Part shown: positions 1-9,420 of the stretch, piece by piece
Numbering within the stretch: the stretch's first letter is position 1
Layout of the letters: each line of letters starts with the position of its first letter
Source: Fodinibacter sp963834965
GTDB lineage: Bacteria > Actinomycetota > Actinomycetes > Actinomycetales > Dermatophilaceae
Direction of reading: 5' to 3'
Length of the DNA stretch: 64,000 nucleotides
NCBI GenBank assembly: GCA_963834965.1
Contig: CAWIEI010000034.1
Span: 62,001 to 126,000, forward strand
Notes under the pieces: model-generated
Database searches by the model: none
What the model was told of the DNA's origin: nothing
What the model saw: only the letters and a program-made list of their open reading frames with translations
Made by a program: the position numbers and the translations under genes

Positions 1-1
1 C

Positions 2-748
2 CAGGCAGCCACTGCGGGAATGAGCGCCCAGCAGCTGCAGGACCTGTACAGCCAGCCGTCGGCCGGCCCGGCCGACACCCGTCGGGTCACCATGGACGAC
101 GTCATCATGAAGACGCTGAGCCTCTTCGCGATCGTCGTCGTCTTCGCCGCGGGCGGCTGGGCCGTTGCCGCGAACAACCCGGGCCTCGGCTCGGCGCTGT
201 GGATCGGTGGCATGATCGGCACGCTGATCATCGGCCTCGTCATTGCGTTCAAGAAGACGCTGAGCGTGCCGTTGATCTTGGTCTACGCGGTCGTCGAGGG
301 CCTGTTCATGGGGGCCGTCAGCCAGTTCTTCAACGTGGCCTACCCCGGCATCGTCGGCCAGGCTGTCCTTGCGACCCTGGCGACCTTCGCCGGCATGTTC
401 CTCGCCTACAAGTTCGGGCTCATCAAGGTCACCGCGAAGTTCCGCCGGATCATGACGATGATGATCTTCGGCTACGCGCTCTTCGCGATCGTCAACTTCA
501 TCTTTGCCGTCTTCTGGAGCGACTCGCCGTTCGGCTTCGGTGGCGCCGGGCCGATCGGCATCGGTATCTCGCTCTTCGCGGTCGGCCTCGCCTCGTTCAC
601 CCTCGCGCTCGACTTCGACTCCATCGACCGCGCCATCGCCAGCGGTGCCCCGCAGAAGTACTCGTGGCTCCTGGCCCACGGCCTGATCGTCACGCTGGTC
701 TGGCTCTACATCGAGTTCCTCCGTCTGTTCGCGCGTCTGCGTTCGTGA
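2..748 (+). CDS. Bax inhibitor-1/YccA family membrane protein (5' partial)
   Basis: Integral membrane protein of the Bax1-I/YccA superfamily, whose bacterial members are putative ion channels or stress modulators. About seven hydrophobic segments are visible, beginning near LSLFAIVVVFAAGG and ending at LIVTLVWLYIEFLRLF. The frame is open to the left window edge. Actinobacterial relatives carry a longer Gly/Pro/Gln-rich N-terminus before the DLYxQPSAGP motif seen here, so the ATG at 20 is probably internal and the gene probably begins outside the window. A strong hairpin follows 17 bases after the stop. Family assignment is firm; physiological role is unknown. Confidence 0.85.
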   Translation, partial: QAATAGMSAQQLQDLYSQPSAGPADTRRVTMDDVIMKTLSLFAIVVVFAAGGWAVAANNPGLGSALWIGGMIGTLIIGLVIAFKKTLSVPLILVYAVVEGLFMGAVSQFFNVAYPGIVGQAVLATLATFAGMFLAYKFGLIKVTAKFRRIMTMMIFGYALFAIVNFIFAVFWSDSPFGFGGAGPIGIGISLFAVGLASFTLALDFDSIDRAIASGAPQKYSWLLAHGLIVTLVWLYIEFLRLFARLRS

Positions 749-1122
749 CGGTAGACCGCACCACCGACACCGCCGGGGCAGGCTCACCTGCCCCGGCGGT
801 GTCGTCTGTGCCCCCGGAGGCCGGGAGGCCGACAGCGGATCCCGCACCCCCGGCATCCGCCGACGTCGTTGCGCCGGAAGCGCGCGTCGAGCTCGACCGG
901 ATCCGCCGTCGCTGGGCCGAGCTGCCGCTCGAGCGTGCCGAGTCCGGGATGCCGCTGCTGCTCCGCCTCCTCGCCGACCTCACCCCCCGCTCCGTGGTGC
1001 CAGACCTCGGGTCGGCGGTCGTCGTGGACCAGCTGGCCGTGCTGGTCTGGGACGCCTACTCCCAGGGCCGTGGTGACGGCATCCCGGCGCTGCTGGCCGG
1101 CGCCCGGCGCGCGCTGGGCTGA
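745..1122 (+). CDS. small hypothetical protein
   Basis: Unrecognised 125-residue protein if it starts at GTG 745, which overlaps the preceding stop by four bases (GTGA). The first ~45 residues are Ala/Pro-rich low complexity and cross the 17-bp hairpin at 766-803. The conserved-looking part begins at ARVELDRIRRRWAEL and is predicted helical (LLLRLLADL, VVVDQLAVLVWDAY). No clear ribosome site was seen for any start; GTG at 799 or 808 are alternatives beyond or within the hairpin. It is the best reading of this interval by codon pattern, but function is unknown and the start is uncertain. Confidence 0.5.
   Translation: MTVDRTTDTAGAGSPAPAVSSVPPEAGRPTADPAPPASADVVAPEARVELDRIRRRWAELPLERAESGMPLLLRLLADLTPRSVVPDLGSAVVVDQLAVLVWDAYSQGRGDGIPALLAGARRALG
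766..803 (+). terminator. 17-bp perfect hairpin after the Bax1-I-like gene
   Basis: Left arm 766-782 and right arm 787-803 are perfectly complementary with a 4-base loop (CTCA). There is no T-tract, as is common for actinobacterial terminators. It lies just after the stop codon at 748 but inside the first codons of the possible downstream reading frame. Confidence 0.7.
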
Positions 1123-1184
1123 GCGAAGCACCCCACCGCGAGATCCCGGCTGCGCGCAACGGGCCACGGGGCGACTCGCAGGAC

Positions 1185-1190
1185 TACGTT
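1185..1190 (+). promoter_or_regulatory. -10 box of gntK (leaderless type)
   Basis: TACGTT fits TANNNT and ends 7 bases before the ATG at 1198. Transcription would start at or next to the start codon, and no ribosome site is visible. Confidence 0.55.
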
Positions 1191-1197
1191 TTCGGGC

Positions 1198-1746
1198 ATG
1201 GCCGACAACGAAGTTCGTCCTGGGGGACCCGATCCGGACGTGGTCATCGTCATGGGTGTCTCCGGGTGCGGGAAGTCGACGGTGGCGAAGGGGCTCTCGA
1301 CGGTGCTGCGCTGGGAGTTCGCCGAGGGCGACGCGTTCCACCCCGAGGCCAACGTCGCGAAGATGCGCAGCGGCACCCCGCTCACCGACGAGGACCGCTG
1401 GCCGTGGCTCGAGGCCATCGGTGACTGGATCTCCGCCAAGGAGGCCCGCGGTGAGTCCGCAGTCGTCACCTGTTCGGCGCTGCGGCGCGTCTACCGCGAC
1501 CTGCTTCGCACGGGACGCCCGCACGTCCGCTTCCTGCACGTCACCGCCGAGTCGGACCTCATCCGAGACCGGATGGAGCACCGGCCCGGCCACTACATGC
1601 CGTCGTCGTTGCTGCAGAGCCAGCTGGCCACGCTCGAGCCGCTCGGGGACGACGAGCCGGGTGTGACCATCACCAACGAGGGCAGCGCCGCCCAGGTCCT
1701 CGACCGGGCACTCGCCGCGCTCGGACACCACAAGGAGCACGCCTGA
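1198..1746 (+). CDS. gntK: gluconokinase
   Basis: Phosphorylates D-gluconate to 6-phosphogluconate with ATP, feeding the pentose phosphate pathway. The P-loop GVSGCGKST lies at residues 20-28, followed by GDAFHPEANVAKMRSGTPL, the gluconate-kinase substrate signature. At 182 residues it is close to the usual length of the GntK/IdnK family, with a slightly extended N-terminus. Its TGA shares one base with the ATG of the gluconate permease downstream (TGATG), so uptake and phosphorylation form one operon. A TANNNT -10 box 7 bases upstream suggests a leaderless message. Confidence 0.95.
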   Translation: MADNEVRPGGPDPDVVIVMGVSGCGKSTVAKGLSTVLRWEFAEGDAFHPEANVAKMRSGTPLTDEDRWPWLEAIGDWISAKEARGESAVVTCSALRRVYRDLLRTGRPHVRFLHVTAESDLIRDRMEHRPGHYMPSSLLQSQLATLEPLGDDEPGVTITNEGSAAQVLDRALAALGHHKEHA

Positions 1747-3407
1747 TGTCTCTCCTCACCCTTCCTGCCGCCGCGGCCGGGGCGATCCCGGCCGGCCTTC
1801 CCTTCGCCGACGCACCGCCCCCCGTGTACGCCGGCAACACGCAGCTGATCCTCGCCTGCGTCCTCGGCATCCTCGCCGTGGTCGTGCTGATCACCTGGGG
1901 CAAGGTCCACCCGTTCCTGGCCCTGATGCTGGGCTCGGCAGTGCTCGGCGTCGTCGCCACGATGCCGCCAGGTGACACCGTGAAGAGCTTCGTTGCCGGC
2001 TTCGGCGCGACGGCGGGCGCGGTCGGTATCCTCATCGCGCTCGGTGCGATGGTCGGCAAGCTGCTCGAGGACTCCGGCGGGGCCAACCGGATCGTCGCGT
2101 CGATGGTCACCCGCGTCGGGCCCGGTGGCCTGCCGTGGGTGATGGCGGCGATCGCGGCGATCCTGGGCCTGCCCCTCTTCTTCGAGGTGGGGGTGGTGCT
2201 CCTCGTGCCGGTGGTCATCCTCGTCGCCCAGCGCACCGGGGTCTCCCTGATGAAGGTCGGCATCCCGGCGCTGGCAGGGCTGTCCGTGCTGCACGGGCTG
2301 GTGCCCCCGCACCCCGGGCCGCTCACCGCCATCGGGCTGCTCAACGCCGACCTGGGGCGCACCCTCATCTTCGGCATCATCATCGCCATCCCGACGGTCA
2401 TCGTGGCCGGGCCCATCCTGGCGCGCTTCGTCGACCAGTGGGTGCCCAAGTCCGCCGACGACCTCGCCCTGTTCGGGGTCGGCTCGCAGGAGAGGGCGCC
2501 GGCGCGGGCCGCAGGCCGCGGCGACGCACGCGCCGAGGGCGACCGTGGCGAGCGGGATGCCGGTAGCGGCGGCGTCGCGCTCGACACCCGGAGCGAGAAC
2601 GAGAGCGTCGAGCGAGCGGAGCGGCGTGGGGGTGCATCAGACTCGGCGCTGACCGACACCGGTCACCCGGGCGAGGGACGCAGTGGCGAGAAGGGCTTCG
2701 ACTGGGCTGAAGAACCGCTGGCGCCGGGCCGCAAGCGCGTCGGCTTCGCGCCGGCCATCATCGGCATCACCCTGCCGGTGATGCTCATGCTCGTCGACGC
2801 CATCACCAAGCTCGTCGTCACCGACGAGGAGACCGGCGTCCGCAAGACGATGGACTTCATCGGCACCCCGATCGTCGCCCTGCTCATCGCGGTCATGTAC
2901 TGCTACTTCGCGCTCGGCTTCGGGTCGGGGATGAGCAAGAGCCAGGTGAGCGACTCGGTGGGCTCGGCGCTGCCCGGCATCGCGAGCATCATCCTCATCG
3001 TGGCGGCCGGCGGCGGGTTCAAGCAGACCCTCATCGACGCCGGGGTCGGCAACGTCATCAAGGACTGGGCCGAGGGTGTGAGCATCTCGGTGCTCGTGCT
3101 CGGCTGGCTGGTCGCCGTGCTGATCCGGCTCGGTACCGGTTCGGCCACGGTCGCCACCATCACCGCCGCCGGCATCGTGGCCCCGCTGGCCCCGACGCTG
3201 ACCCCCAACCACCTGGCCCTGCTCGTGCTGGCCGTCGGCTGCGGGTCGCTGTTCTTCTCGCACGTCAACGACGCCGGGTTCTGGCTGGTGAAGGAGTACT
3301 TCGGGCTGACCGTGGGCGAGACGATCAAGTCGTGGTCGGTGATGGAGACGGTGATCTCGGTCTTCGGCTTCGCGCTGGTGATGCTCGCCAGCGTCCTCGT
3401 CACCTAG
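1746..3407 (+). CDS. gntP: gluconate:H+ symporter, GntP family
   Basis: Secondary transporter importing gluconate in symport with protons, acting with the overlapping gntK. Multiple hydrophobic helices are seen, and the family signature region VLHGLVPPHPGP (residues 181-192) is present. It is 553 residues, about 90-100 longer than usual. The excess is a hydrophilic Arg/Gly/Glu-rich block around residues 247-320, in the central cytoplasmic region, encoded around 2484-2700 and containing short purine-rich repeats such as GAGCGAGCGGAGCG. The frame stays open, so the transporter should still be made. It ends 31 bases from the convergent thiolase. Confidence 0.92.
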   Translation: MSLLTLPAAAAGAIPAGLPFADAPPPVYAGNTQLILACVLGILAVVVLITWGKVHPFLALMLGSAVLGVVATMPPGDTVKSFVAGFGATAGAVGILIALGAMVGKLLEDSGGANRIVASMVTRVGPGGLPWVMAAIAAILGLPLFFEVGVVLLVPVVILVAQRTGVSLMKVGIPALAGLSVLHGLVPPHPGPLTAIGLLNADLGRTLIFGIIIAIPTVIVAGPILARFVDQWVPKSADDLALFGVGSQERAPARAAGRGDARAEGDRGERDAGSGGVALDTRSENESVERAERRGGASDSALTDTGHPGEGRSGEKGFDWAEEPLAPGRKRVGFAPAIIGITLPVMLMLVDAITKLVVTDEETGVRKTMDFIGTPIVALLIAVMYCYFALGFGSGMSKSQVSDSVGSALPGIASIILIVAAGGGFKQTLIDAGVGNVIKDWAEGVSISVLVLGWLVAVLIRLGTGSATVATITAAGIVAPLAPTLTPNHLALLVLAVGCGSLFFSHVNDAGFWLVKEYFGLTVGETIKSWSVMETVISVFGFALVMLASVLVT

Positions 3408-3438
3408 CGCCGGCGGCCCTCATCGGGTGCGGCGAGGG

Positions 3439-4662
3439 TCAGCTGAGGCGCTCGACGATGATCGCCATGCCCTGGCCGCCGCCGACGCACATCGTCTCGA
3501 GGCCGAACTGGCCGTCGCGCGACTGCAGCCCGTTGACCAGGGTGGTCATGATGCGGGTGCCGGTCGACCCGAACGGGTGGCCCAGGGCGATGGCGCCGCC
3601 GTGCACGTTGAGCTTGTCGAGGTCCATGCCGAGGTCGTCGGCGCTGGGCAGCACCTGCGCCGCGAACGCCTCGTTGATCTCGTAGAGGTCGATGTCGCCG
3701 ATCGACAGGCCGGCCCGGGACAGCGCCTGCTTGGAGGCCTCGACCGGCCCCAGGCCCATGATCTCCGGCGACAGGCCCGACACCCCGGTCGACACGATGC
3801 GCGCCAGCGGCGTCACCCCCAGGTGCTGCGCCCGCTCGTCGCTCATCACGACCACCCCCGAGGCGCCGTCGTTGAGCGGGCAGCAGTTGCCGGCGGTGAC
3901 GGTGCCGTTCTCGCGGAACACCGGGTTGAGCCCCTGCACCGCCTCCAGCGTCACCCCGGCGCGCGGGCCGTCGTCGCGCGACACCACGGTGCCGTCGGCC
4001 AGGGTCACCGGCAGGATCTCGCGGGCGAAGAACCCGTCGGCGATCGCCTTCTCGGCGCGGTTCTGGCTCGTCACGCCCCACTCGTCCTGGCGCTGGCGCG
4101 AGACCCCGCGCGAGGTCGCCACGTTCTCGGCGGTCTGCCCCATCGCAAGGTAGACGTCGGGCAGCAGCCCGTCCTCGCGCGGGTCGGTCCACACCAAGTT
4201 GGTGCGGGCGATCTCGGCGCTGCGTGCCGCGGCATCCGCGAACCGGGGGTTCTGGGCCTCGGCGTCACTGCCGCCGGCCCCGGCGAAGCTGGTGTACTGC
4301 GACACGCACTCGACGCCTCCGACGAGGAAGGTGTCGCCCTCGCCCGCCTTGATGGCGTGGAACGCCATCCGCATGGTCTGGGTCGAGCTGGCGCAGAACC
4401 GGTTCACGGTGGCGGCTGGAAGGTGGTCCATGCCGGCGAGCACGGCGACGACCCGCGCCAGGTTGGAGCCGTGGGCGCCGCTGGGGTCGGCGCAGCCCCA
4501 GTAGAGGTCGTCGATGGTCTCGGGGTCGAGCGCCGGGAGCTTCTCGAGCAGGCCGCGCACCACCTGCTCCGAAAGGTCGTCCGGCCGCAGGTCCTTCAGC
4601 GACCCCTTGAACGCGCGGCCGATGGGGGTGCGGGCGGTGGCGACGATGACGGCTTCGGTCAC
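3439..4662 (-). CDS. acetyl-CoA C-acyltransferase (thiolase)
   Basis: Thiolase of fatty-acid beta-oxidation or acetoacetyl-CoA metabolism, cleaving or condensing 3-ketoacyl-CoA. The nucleophilic cysteine lies in NRFCASSTQTM, the catalytic histidine in GHPFGSTG, and the second cysteine in MCVGGGQG. I chose the GTG at 4662 (VTEAVIVATARTPIG) because GAGGAG sits just upstream and the family starts there, giving 407 residues; an upstream ATG at 4713 would add a non-homologous leader. A TetR-like inverted repeat lies at 4716-4733. FadA-like specificity is likely but not provable from sequence. Confidence 0.93.
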   Translation of the reverse strand: MTEAVIVATARTPIGRAFKGSLKDLRPDDLSEQVVRGLLEKLPALDPETIDDLYWGCADPSGAHGSNLARVVAVLAGMDHLPAATVNRFCASSTQTMRMAFHAIKAGEGDTFLVGGVECVSQYTSFAGAGGSDAEAQNPRFADAAARSAEIARTNLVWTDPREDGLLPDVYLAMGQTAENVATSRGVSRQRQDEWGVTSQNRAEKAIADGFFAREILPVTLADGTVVSRDDGPRAGVTLEAVQGLNPVFRENGTVTAGNCCPLNDGASGVVVMSDERAQHLGVTPLARIVSTGVSGLSPEIMGLGPVEASKQALSRAGLSIGDIDLYEINEAFAAQVLPSADDLGMDLDKLNVHGGAIALGHPFGSTGTRIMTTLVNGLQSRDGQFGLETMCVGGGQGMAIIVERLS

Positions 4663-4715
4663 GGGGGCTCCTCGGGTGGGACGGCGTGCCGGGGCGCACA
4701 ACCGGCGGAACAACC

Positions 4716-4733
4716 ACTAAGCGCTTGCTCAGT
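4716..4733. promoter_or_regulatory. TetR-type operator candidate upstream of thiolase
   Basis: The inverted repeat ACTAAGC-GCTT-GCTCAGT has one mismatch per arm. It lies 54 bases upstream of the thiolase start and about 100 bases upstream of the divergent ridA-like gene. Similar AGCGCTTGCT-type sites occur before actinobacterial fatty-acid degradation genes under TetR-family repressors; the regulator itself is not in the window. Confidence 0.45.
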
Positions 4734-4835
4734 GCAGGGTCCAAGGGTATGCCCGGGCGGGCACCGGCTGCGGTGTGGCCTCGGTCTCGCACCGGGGGCT
4801 GCCACGGCGGCCGGTCATCCGACAGGATGAGGGCC

Positions 4836-5231
4836 ATGGACACCACGCGCAGCCTCGCAACGTCAGGGTCGCCGTACGAGGGCAGCGTGGGGTTCTCCCG
4901 CGCCGTCCGCGTCGGCCAGCACATCGCGGTCTCGGGCACCGCGCCGATCAACGCCGACGGGCACGTCAGCGTCGACGCTGCCTCGCAGGCGCGCCGCTGC
5001 TGGGAGATCGCGCTCGCCGCCCTGAGCGAGCTCGGCGGGGGTCCGCAGGACGTCATCCGCACCCGGCACTACATCACCGACGGCGATGCCGAGCTCGTCG
5101 ACGCGGTGTCGTCGGTGCACGGCGAGATCTTCGGTGAGATCCGCCCAGCGAGCACGATGGTCGTCGTCGCCGGCCTGGTCGACCCCCGCTGGAAGGTCGA
5201 GGTCGAGCTCGAGGCCATCGTCGCGGTGTAG
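4836..5231 (+). CDS. RidA family protein
   Basis: Member of the RidA/YjgF/Rid superfamily, which hydrolyses reactive enamines and imines released by PLP enzymes. It has 131 residues with the family pattern: GFSRAVRVGQHIAVSGTAP early, then QARRCWEIALAALSELGGG, and a C-terminal VDPRWKVEVELEAIVAV. A typical RidA arginine is not obvious in the final motif, where PRWKVE is seen, so it may belong to a Rid1-7 subgroup rather than archetypal RidA. ATG 4836 is preceded by AGGATGAGG; ATG 4827 is an in-frame alternative. Divergent from the thiolase. Confidence 0.87.
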   Translation: MDTTRSLATSGSPYEGSVGFSRAVRVGQHIAVSGTAPINADGHVSVDAASQARRCWEIALAALSELGGGPQDVIRTRHYITDGDAELVDAVSSVHGEIFGEIRPASTMVVVAGLVDPRWKVEVELEAIVAV

Positions 5232-5261
5232 GTCCGGCCTTCCGGCCCCACGCCGAGCGAG

Positions 5262-6344
5262 TCAGGCCGGCGCCGCCGGCTCCGCGTCATCCGTGCTCGC
5301 CCGGCCGCCCTCGCCCTCACCCTCGGTGGCGACCGGGGTGTCCTGCGCCGGTGGCACGTCGTCGCGTCGGCGGCGGAGGGTGACGGCCCACCGCCCCCGC
5401 GGCCCGCGGGACTGCCCGGCGATCTGGGTCGGCGCGACCTCGGTGCCGGGCTCCTTGACCGCGTGGCCCGCCGCCACCGCGACCGGCCCGACGCCCTCGC
5501 CGCGGCGTGGCTCGGGGGCCCGGTCGGTGGTGTCCGCCCCCCACACCCCCAGCGCGGCGCACACGCTCGGCAGCAGCGCGGCGGCCGCTCGGGCGTAGCC
5601 GGCCGCCGACGGGTGGAAGCGGTCCTTGCTGAACATCTCGTGCGGTGACTCCGCGAACTCGGGCCCGATCAGGTCACCGAGCGACACGGTGCGACCGCCG
5701 GCCTCCACGACCGCCACTGTCTGGGCCGCCGCGAGGTCGCGCGACCAGCGCTTCATCAACGAGCGCAGCGGCTGGCGGATCGGCTGGATGGTGCCCAGGT
5801 CGGGGCAGGTGCCGACGACCACCTCTGAGCCCAGGGCGCGGATCCGCCGCACGGTCTGCTCGAGCTGGCGCACCGACGCACTGCGCTCGATGCGGTGGGT
5901 CACGTCGTTGGCGCCGACCATGATCAGCACGACGTCGGGCCGCAGCACGTCCTCGAGGGCGTTGGCCAGCTGGCGCTCCAGGTCGCTGGACTCGGCGCCG
6001 ACCACGGCCCGGTTGGTCAGCCGCACGCGCCGCCCGGTCAGCGCGGCGACGCCGCTGGCCACGATGGCGCCGACCGTCTCGTGCGGTGCCTCGGCACCCA
6101 TCCCCGCCGCCGAGCTGTCACCGAGCACGATGATGTCGTAGGGCTCGCCCCGGCCCGAGCCGTACGTGCCGTTGTCGTCGGGGGAGTCGTCGAACGGGGT
6201 GCCGATGACACGTCGCGCGAGGGCGGCCTCCGCCTGGATGACTCCCCAGCCGGCTGCGCCCAACGCGGCACCGAGCGCCGCGACACCACCCCCGCCGTAG
6301 GCCGCGGTGGCCGCGATATTGCGGGCTCGCCGTGCGCGTCCCAT
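5262..6344 (-). CDS. SGNH/GDSL-family hydrolase
   Basis: Putative esterase or lipase of the SGNH fold. Block I is seen as IIVLGDSSAAGMGA (catalytic Ser in GDSS), block III as VGANDV (Gly/Asn), and block V as DRFHPSAAGY (Asp-His). A hydrophobic stretch after the basic start (AATAAYGGGGVAALGAALGAAGWGVI) suggests a signal anchor, so it probably acts outside or at the membrane. The C-terminal ~90 residues are low-complexity and Pro/Glu/Arg-rich. ATG 6344 follows GGAAGGAC; the upstream open frame lacks coding character. 360 residues. Substrate unknown. Confidence 0.88.
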   Translation of the reverse strand: MGRARRARNIAATAAYGGGGVAALGAALGAAGWGVIQAEAALARRVIGTPFDDSPDDNGTYGSGRGEPYDIIVLGDSSAAGMGAEAPHETVGAIVASGVAALTGRRVRLTNRAVVGAESSDLERQLANALEDVLRPDVVLIMVGANDVTHRIERSASVRQLEQTVRRIRALGSEVVVGTCPDLGTIQPIRQPLRSLMKRWSRDLAAAQTVAVVEAGGRTVSLGDLIGPEFAESPHEMFSKDRFHPSAAGYARAAAALLPSVCAALGVWGADTTDRAPEPRRGEGVGPVAVAAGHAVKEPGTEVAPTQIAGQSRGPRGRWAVTLRRRRDDVPPAQDTPVATEGEGEGGRASTDDAEPAAPA

Positions 6345-6470
6345 CAGCGTCCGTCCTTCCCTCGGTCTCGCCGGGCACCGCCCGACCGCACCCTGCACAA
6401 CCCGGTCTCCCACGGTAACGCGACCGGTGCCCGCGCTCATCCCTCGCCGACCGCTGACGGAGGCCCGGCA

Positions 6471-6476
6471 TACGGT
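6471..6476 (+). promoter_or_regulatory. -10 box of the FlK-like thioesterase gene
   Basis: TACGGT ends 7 bases before GTG 6484, consistent with leaderless transcription. Confidence 0.5.
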
Positions 6477-6483
6477 GGTCGGT

Positions 6484-6876
6484 GTGCAGACCAGCGTGGG
6501 TGACCGGGGCGTCGTCGTCACCGAGGTGACCGATCACGACACGGCGCTCGCGCTCGGGTCCGGCGCGCTGACGGTGCTCGGCACGCCCCGGCTGCTCGCG
6601 TGGTGCGAGGTGGCCACCTGCCGCGCGCTCGAGGGTCGGCTGCCGTCGGGCTCGTCGAGCGTCGGCGTCGCGGTGGCGCTGGAGCACCTCGCTCCCAGCC
6701 CGGTGGGCGAGTGGGTCACCGTGGTGGCCGTGGTACGCAGCGTCGAGGGTCGCCGCGTCGGGTTCGAGGTCGAGGCGACGGATGCCGGGGGCATTGTGGT
6801 CGGCCGCGGCACCGTCGCGCGCGTGGTCGTCGACGACGAGCGGTTCCTTGCCCGGCTGGCCCGCGACCGTTCCTAG
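6484..6876 (+). CDS. FlK-like hot-dog thioesterase family protein
   Basis: A 130-residue hot-dog-fold protein resembling fluoroacetyl-CoA thioesterase FlK. The FlK catalytic triad is Thr-Glu-His; here LGTPRLLAWCEVATCRAL supplies Thr and Glu, and VALEHLAPSPVG supplies His in the expected order. Most chromosomal homologues are general acyl-CoA thioesterases of unknown substrate, so fluoroacetate specificity should not be assumed. GTG 6484 is chosen because a TANNNT box ends 7 bases before it. Its TAG stop interlocks with the convergent methyltransferase stop (CTAG). Confidence 0.8.
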   Translation: MQTSVGDRGVVVTEVTDHDTALALGSGALTVLGTPRLLAWCEVATCRALEGRLPSGSSSVGVAVALEHLAPSPVGEWVTVVAVVRSVEGRRVGFEVEATDAGGIVVGRGTVARVVVDDERFLARLARDRS

Positions 6877-7712
6877 CGACCCGGCTTGCGCGCCTGCAGG
6901 GTGTAGGTGAGGGGCAGCCGCTCCGCCTCGTCGACCAGGCGCCACTCGTCGAGGTCGCCGTCGCGCACCATCCGGCCGGGCAGGGCGTCCCACGGCACGC
7001 TGCGGTGCTCCACGAAGCCGGTGACCTCGAAGCCGCGGGAGAGCAGGGCGGTGAGGATCTCGCCGATGCCGTGGTTCCAGGACAGCTGGCGCGTGTTGAC
7101 GAACTGGTGGTCGCTCTCGACGTAGGTGCCGCCCTCGTCGTATTCGACCGGCTCGGGCGTCTCGAAGTAGGCGTAGCCCAGGGTCAGGCCGTCGCCCCGG
7201 GCCTCGTCGACGGCCCACATCATCGGGTGTCCCTCGCGCACGAACAGGCGCCCCTTGGGCCCGAGCAGGTCGTCGACGACGCCGGCCCAGCGGTCGATGT
7301 CGGGCAGCCAGCACAGGGCGCCGATGCCGGTGTAGACGAGGTCGAAGGTGCGCCCGCGCACGGCCTGGGACGCCGAGTAGGTGTCGGCCTCGACGTAGTC
7401 GATCTCGGCGCCGGCGTCACGGGCCAGCCCCCGCGCCTGCTCCAGCGACACCGGCGAGAGGTCCAGGCCCGTCATCCGCGCCCCGAGCCGCGCGAGCGAC
7501 AGGGTGTCGGTGCCGATGTGGCACTGCAGGTGGATGCCGGTCAGCCCGGTCACGTCGCCGAGCAGCGGCTGGTCGAAGCGCACGACGTCGCTCAGGTGCT
7601 CGGGGTCGGTGACGAAGCGGTCGAACCCGTACTCCGCGCTGGCGGCGTGCACGGTGGCGCGCTCGTCCCAGTTGAGCCGGTTCACCTCGAGGTAGTCGTC
7701 CATGGCCGCCAT
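6873..7712 (-). CDS. class I SAM-dependent methyltransferase
   Basis: A 279-residue Rossmann-fold methyltransferase. Motif I is replaced by the variant LQCHIGTDTLSLARLGA, which is typical of a conserved actinobacterial subgroup whose N-terminus reads YLEVNRLNWDERA; motif II is TGLDLSP. The substrate is unknown. ATG 7712 is used; an in-frame ATG three codons later (7703) is equally plausible because no clear ribosome site distinguishes them. The stop overlaps the convergent thioesterase stop by four bases. Confidence 0.88.
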   Translation of the reverse strand: MAAMDDYLEVNRLNWDERATVHAASAEYGFDRFVTDPEHLSDVVRFDQPLLGDVTGLTGIHLQCHIGTDTLSLARLGARMTGLDLSPVSLEQARGLARDAGAEIDYVEADTYSASQAVRGRTFDLVYTGIGALCWLPDIDRWAGVVDDLLGPKGRLFVREGHPMMWAVDEARGDGLTLGYAYFETPEPVEYDEGGTYVESDHQFVNTRQLSWNHGIGEILTALLSRGFEVTGFVEHRSVPWDALPGRMVRDGDLDEWRLVDEAERLPLTYTLQARKPGR

Positions 7713-7771
7713 CGTCGCCCATCAGCCGACCTGGGCGCCCGCGAGTTCCCAAGGCCTCCGGTCGGATCTGT

Positions 7772-7795
7772 GCTGCCGGGTGCGGCCCCGGCAGC
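7772..7795 (+). promoter_or_regulatory. hairpin in the cbs upstream region
   Basis: GCTGCCGGG (7772-7780) and CCCGGCAGC (7787-7795) form a 9-bp stem with a 6-base loop, about 50 bases before cbs. The flanking methyltransferase is divergent, so this is not an ordinary gene terminator. It could be an attenuator or chance GC-rich pairing. Confidence 0.3.
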
Positions 7796-7844
7796 CGGTC
7801 ACGCAAGGCGCGGAACGGCACCCGGGCCGTGACAGGATGATCGG

Positions 7845-9221
<1,377 letters not shown>

Positions 9222-9247
9222 CGGGAAGACCTCGGTCGTCACCCGAT

Positions 9248-9360
9248 CCCCGGATCGACCAATAGGTCACAGCACGGACATCCGGCCCGTCCCCGGATCG
9301 ACCAATAGGTCACAGCACGGACATCCGGCCCGTCCCCGGATCGACCAATAGGTCACAGGA
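9248..9360. repeat. palindromic repeat locus A: three tandem copies, period 43
   Basis: The unit CCCCGGATCGACCAATAGGT... begins at 9248, 9291 and 9334, exactly 43 bases apart; the third copy diverges after GGTCACAG. Inner dyads GACCAATAGGTC lie at 9257-9268, 9300-9311 and 9343-9354. Outer arms GTCC/GGAC flank the second copy symmetrically (15 bases from the dyad centre on each side). The array lies between cbs and the DUF1992 gene, both on the plus strand. Confidence 0.93.
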
Positions 9361-9420
9361 AGGACGCCTCGAGCCACTCTCGGCCCTGCGTCCGAACCGC
9401 AAGCGCGGGAGAATGACCGG

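Noticed and set aside
6484..6876. Fluoroacetate resistance
   Set aside because: The protein is FlK-like, but no fluorinase or related gene is present and most homologues are general thioesterases.
9248..9360. CRISPR array
   Set aside because: Only three units, with repeated spacers and no cas genes; the same core occurs at other loci.
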